Assembly (NCBI GenBank): GCA_964451925.1
Contig: CAYVKA010000011.1
Span: forward strand, 31,258-95,257
Source: Nevskia sp964451925
GTDB taxonomy: Bacteria; Pseudomonadota; Gammaproteobacteria; Nevskiales; Nevskiaceae
Direction: 5' to 3'
Length of the DNA stretch: 64,000 bases
Shown piece by piece: positions 62,794 through 64,000 of this stretch (position 1 is the stretch's first letter; each line of letters opens with the position of its first letter). Both the position numbers and the translations under genes were made by a program. The notes under the pieces are model-generated. The model had not been told where the DNA came from, made no database searches, and saw nothing but the letters and a program-made list of their open reading frames with translations.

Positions 62794-63380
62794 CGGCATG
62801 TCTCCTTCAGATGGACCCGCCAGGCAATCGCAGTTGGCTCAATCCGGAAGCGGGTGATGCTGGTGTGGCATACCAACCTTCCCGGGTATCCCAACGCGGC
62901 CCAAAAGGACATGCTGGACGCTACAGCGCTGTGCAGGGCCTTTCTGCGCGCTGCATCACAGCGCGATGGTGCAGCTTCAGCAGGGTTGTGACTCGCCGCA
63001 CAGTGGCCGTTTGTTCACCAAAGCGGCACGGCAGCATGTCGCTTCTGTGAGGCGCTGCGGGCTCAGATGCCGGCCATTGCGATCGGGATGAGGGCCAGTA
63101 TTTGGCGTATCGAGCGCAGCGGAGTCAGGCGCGTCCGAATTGATGGAGTGCAGGGGAGGACCTGACTCATCTCCTGTTATCGGGACTCGGCTCGGGCATC
63201 CGGTGCGACGCCGCCTAAGGGTGGGGCGCGATCAGTGGACGCCATGGTCGTCCTGGTGTGCACCGAGCATGTTCATCAACGACAGCGGGACTGCATCGCA
63301 ATCCCGCTGATCATTGCGTGATTCAGGGAGGAACCGGGTGCGGAACGTCGCGTCAGCCGGTATTCCGCCCGTTGACCCTT
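62794..63380. other. Intergenic region without a supported gene
   Basis: About 590 bases between the VWD-protein gene and the end of the chemoreceptor gene. Short open frames here have no Shine-Dalgarno, signal or family resemblance. AGCGGGA (63284-63290) and TCCCGCT (63302-63308) form a 7-bp inverted repeat downstream of the chemoreceptor stop and may help terminate it. Nothing else was recognised. Confidence 0.5.
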
Positions 63381-64000
63381 TCAGAATTCGGTCCAGGAAC
63401 TGCCACTACGTTTGAGCGGCGTCACCCGGGTCTGCGACGGCACCGAAGCCGCGCTTTCCTTGGCGGGGCGCTTAGGCGCAGCCACGGCAGGAGCGCTGGG
63501 CGTTGGCTTGGCGGGTCCATCGCTGGTTTGTGTTGCTGGTGTCACTTCCTTCACGCCGCCATCGCCTTGCAGCACAAAGCGGCGCACCGAGGCGACGAGC
63601 CCCTCGGACTGCTGCTGCAGCGCATGTGCAGAAGCCGAAACCTGCTCGACCAACGCCGCGTTCTGCTGGGTGGCCTCATCCATGTGGATGACGGTCTGGT
63701 TGATCTGCTCGATGCCGCCGCTCTGCTCCTGCGACGCGACAGTGATCTCGCCCATGATGTCGGTCACCCGCTTCACGCTGGAAACGATGTCCTCCATGAT
63801 CTTGCCGGACTGCTCCACCAGCTGAGTGCCGTTGTCTACTTTTTCCACCGAATCGCTGATCAGCGTCTTGATCTCCTTGGCTGCCGCCGCCGAGCGCTGC
63901 GCCAGATTGCGCACCTCGCTCGCCACCACCGCAAAACCGCGGCCCTGCTCGCCGGCGCGTGCGGCTTCCACCGCGGCGTTCAGAGCCAGGATGTTGGTCT
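63381..64000 (-). CDS. Methyl-accepting chemotaxis protein, C-terminal part (5' end outside window)
   Basis: The last 205 or so codons of a chemoreceptor, reading into the window edge. The invariant cytoplasmic hairpin tip is present (NILALNAAVEAARAGEQGRG), followed by coiled-coil adaptation helices with Gln/Glu methylation-site-like positions (IMGEITVASQEQSGGIEQIN). A Pro/Ala-rich linker comes next. The final residues SWTEF resemble the W-x-x-F docking pentapeptide used by CheR and CheB, which suggests a receptor that tethers its own methylation enzymes. The sensor domain lies beyond the window, so the ligand cannot be guessed. Confidence 0.95.
   Translation of the reverse strand, partial: TNILALNAAVEAARAGEQGRGFAVVASEVRNLAQRSAAAAKEIKTLISDSVEKVDNGTQLVEQSGKIMEDIVSSVKRVTDIMGEITVASQEQSGGIEQINQTVIHMDEATQQNAALVEQVSASAHALQQQSEGLVASVRRFVLQGDGGVKEVTPATQTSDGPAKPTPSAPAVAAPKRPAKESAASVPSQTRVTPLKRSGSSWTEF

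Noticed and set aside
62811..63050. 79-codon plus-strand frame between the VWD gene and the chemoreceptor
   Set aside because: No Shine-Dalgarno sequence, signal or recognisable motif; composition like random GC-rich DNA.

Overview
This window is GC-rich, densely coding, chromosomal bacterial DNA. Gene content points to a gammaproteobacterium: MdtB/MdtC-type RND pumps, an IspB-type octaprenyl diphosphate synthase flanked by two tRNA-Pro genes, and a CpxR/CpxA-like two-component pair. The mix of envelope genes would fit the Nevskiales/Xanthomonadales part of that class, but this placement is inference only. No transposase, integrase, phage gene or CRISPR array was seen.

Layout. 1-5449: housekeeping (end of mdtB, mdtC, tRNA-Pro UGG, ispB, tRNA-Pro CGG). 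5450-10765: a small accessory block holding a secreted alpha/beta hydrolase, an SDR oxidoreductase divergent from a TetR regulator, and a DUF6351 lipoprotein hydrolase. The same GGACT-N4-AGTCC palindrome lies in front of both the SDR/TetR pair and the DUF6351 gene. 11120-32974: a 22-kb same-strand gene train for a two-partner secretion (TPS) system. In order it encodes the TpsB outer-membrane transporter, a DUF2341-LamG-ExbB fusion, ExbD, TonB, a porin, a periplasmic coiled-coil protein, a parvulin-type PPIase lipoprotein, a YbjN-like protein and a 4303-residue filamentous-haemagglutinin-type TpsA. 33257-42609: three TPR-glycosyltransferase proteins carrying five GT9-like modules, a plausible modification arm for the adhesin. 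43009-53154: a DING/PstS-type binding protein, four NHL-propeller lipoproteins (two sharing a 909-bp near-identical 5' half) and a 68-residue PExPT-CTERM protein. 53303-55557: CpxR/CpxA-like regulator and kinase. 55885-62793, minus strand: EpsI-like protein, exosortase, a secreted caspase-GH25 fusion, a GH25 muramidase and a VWD-domain membrane-anchored protein. The window ends inside a chemoreceptor gene.

How it may work together (inference). The locus looks like a self-contained cell-surface programme: a giant exported adhesin with its own TonB-ExbB-ExbD energy module and periplasmic handling factors, dedicated glycosyltransferases, surface NHL lipoproteins, an exosortase with one tiny candidate substrate, and peptidoglycan-acting/caspase enzymes. 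Intergenic regions in front of several of these units carry CTTTAC hexamers spaced 11 or 22 bp apart. This resembles the binding pattern of OmpR/CpxR-type regulators, so the local two-component pair could control the whole set.
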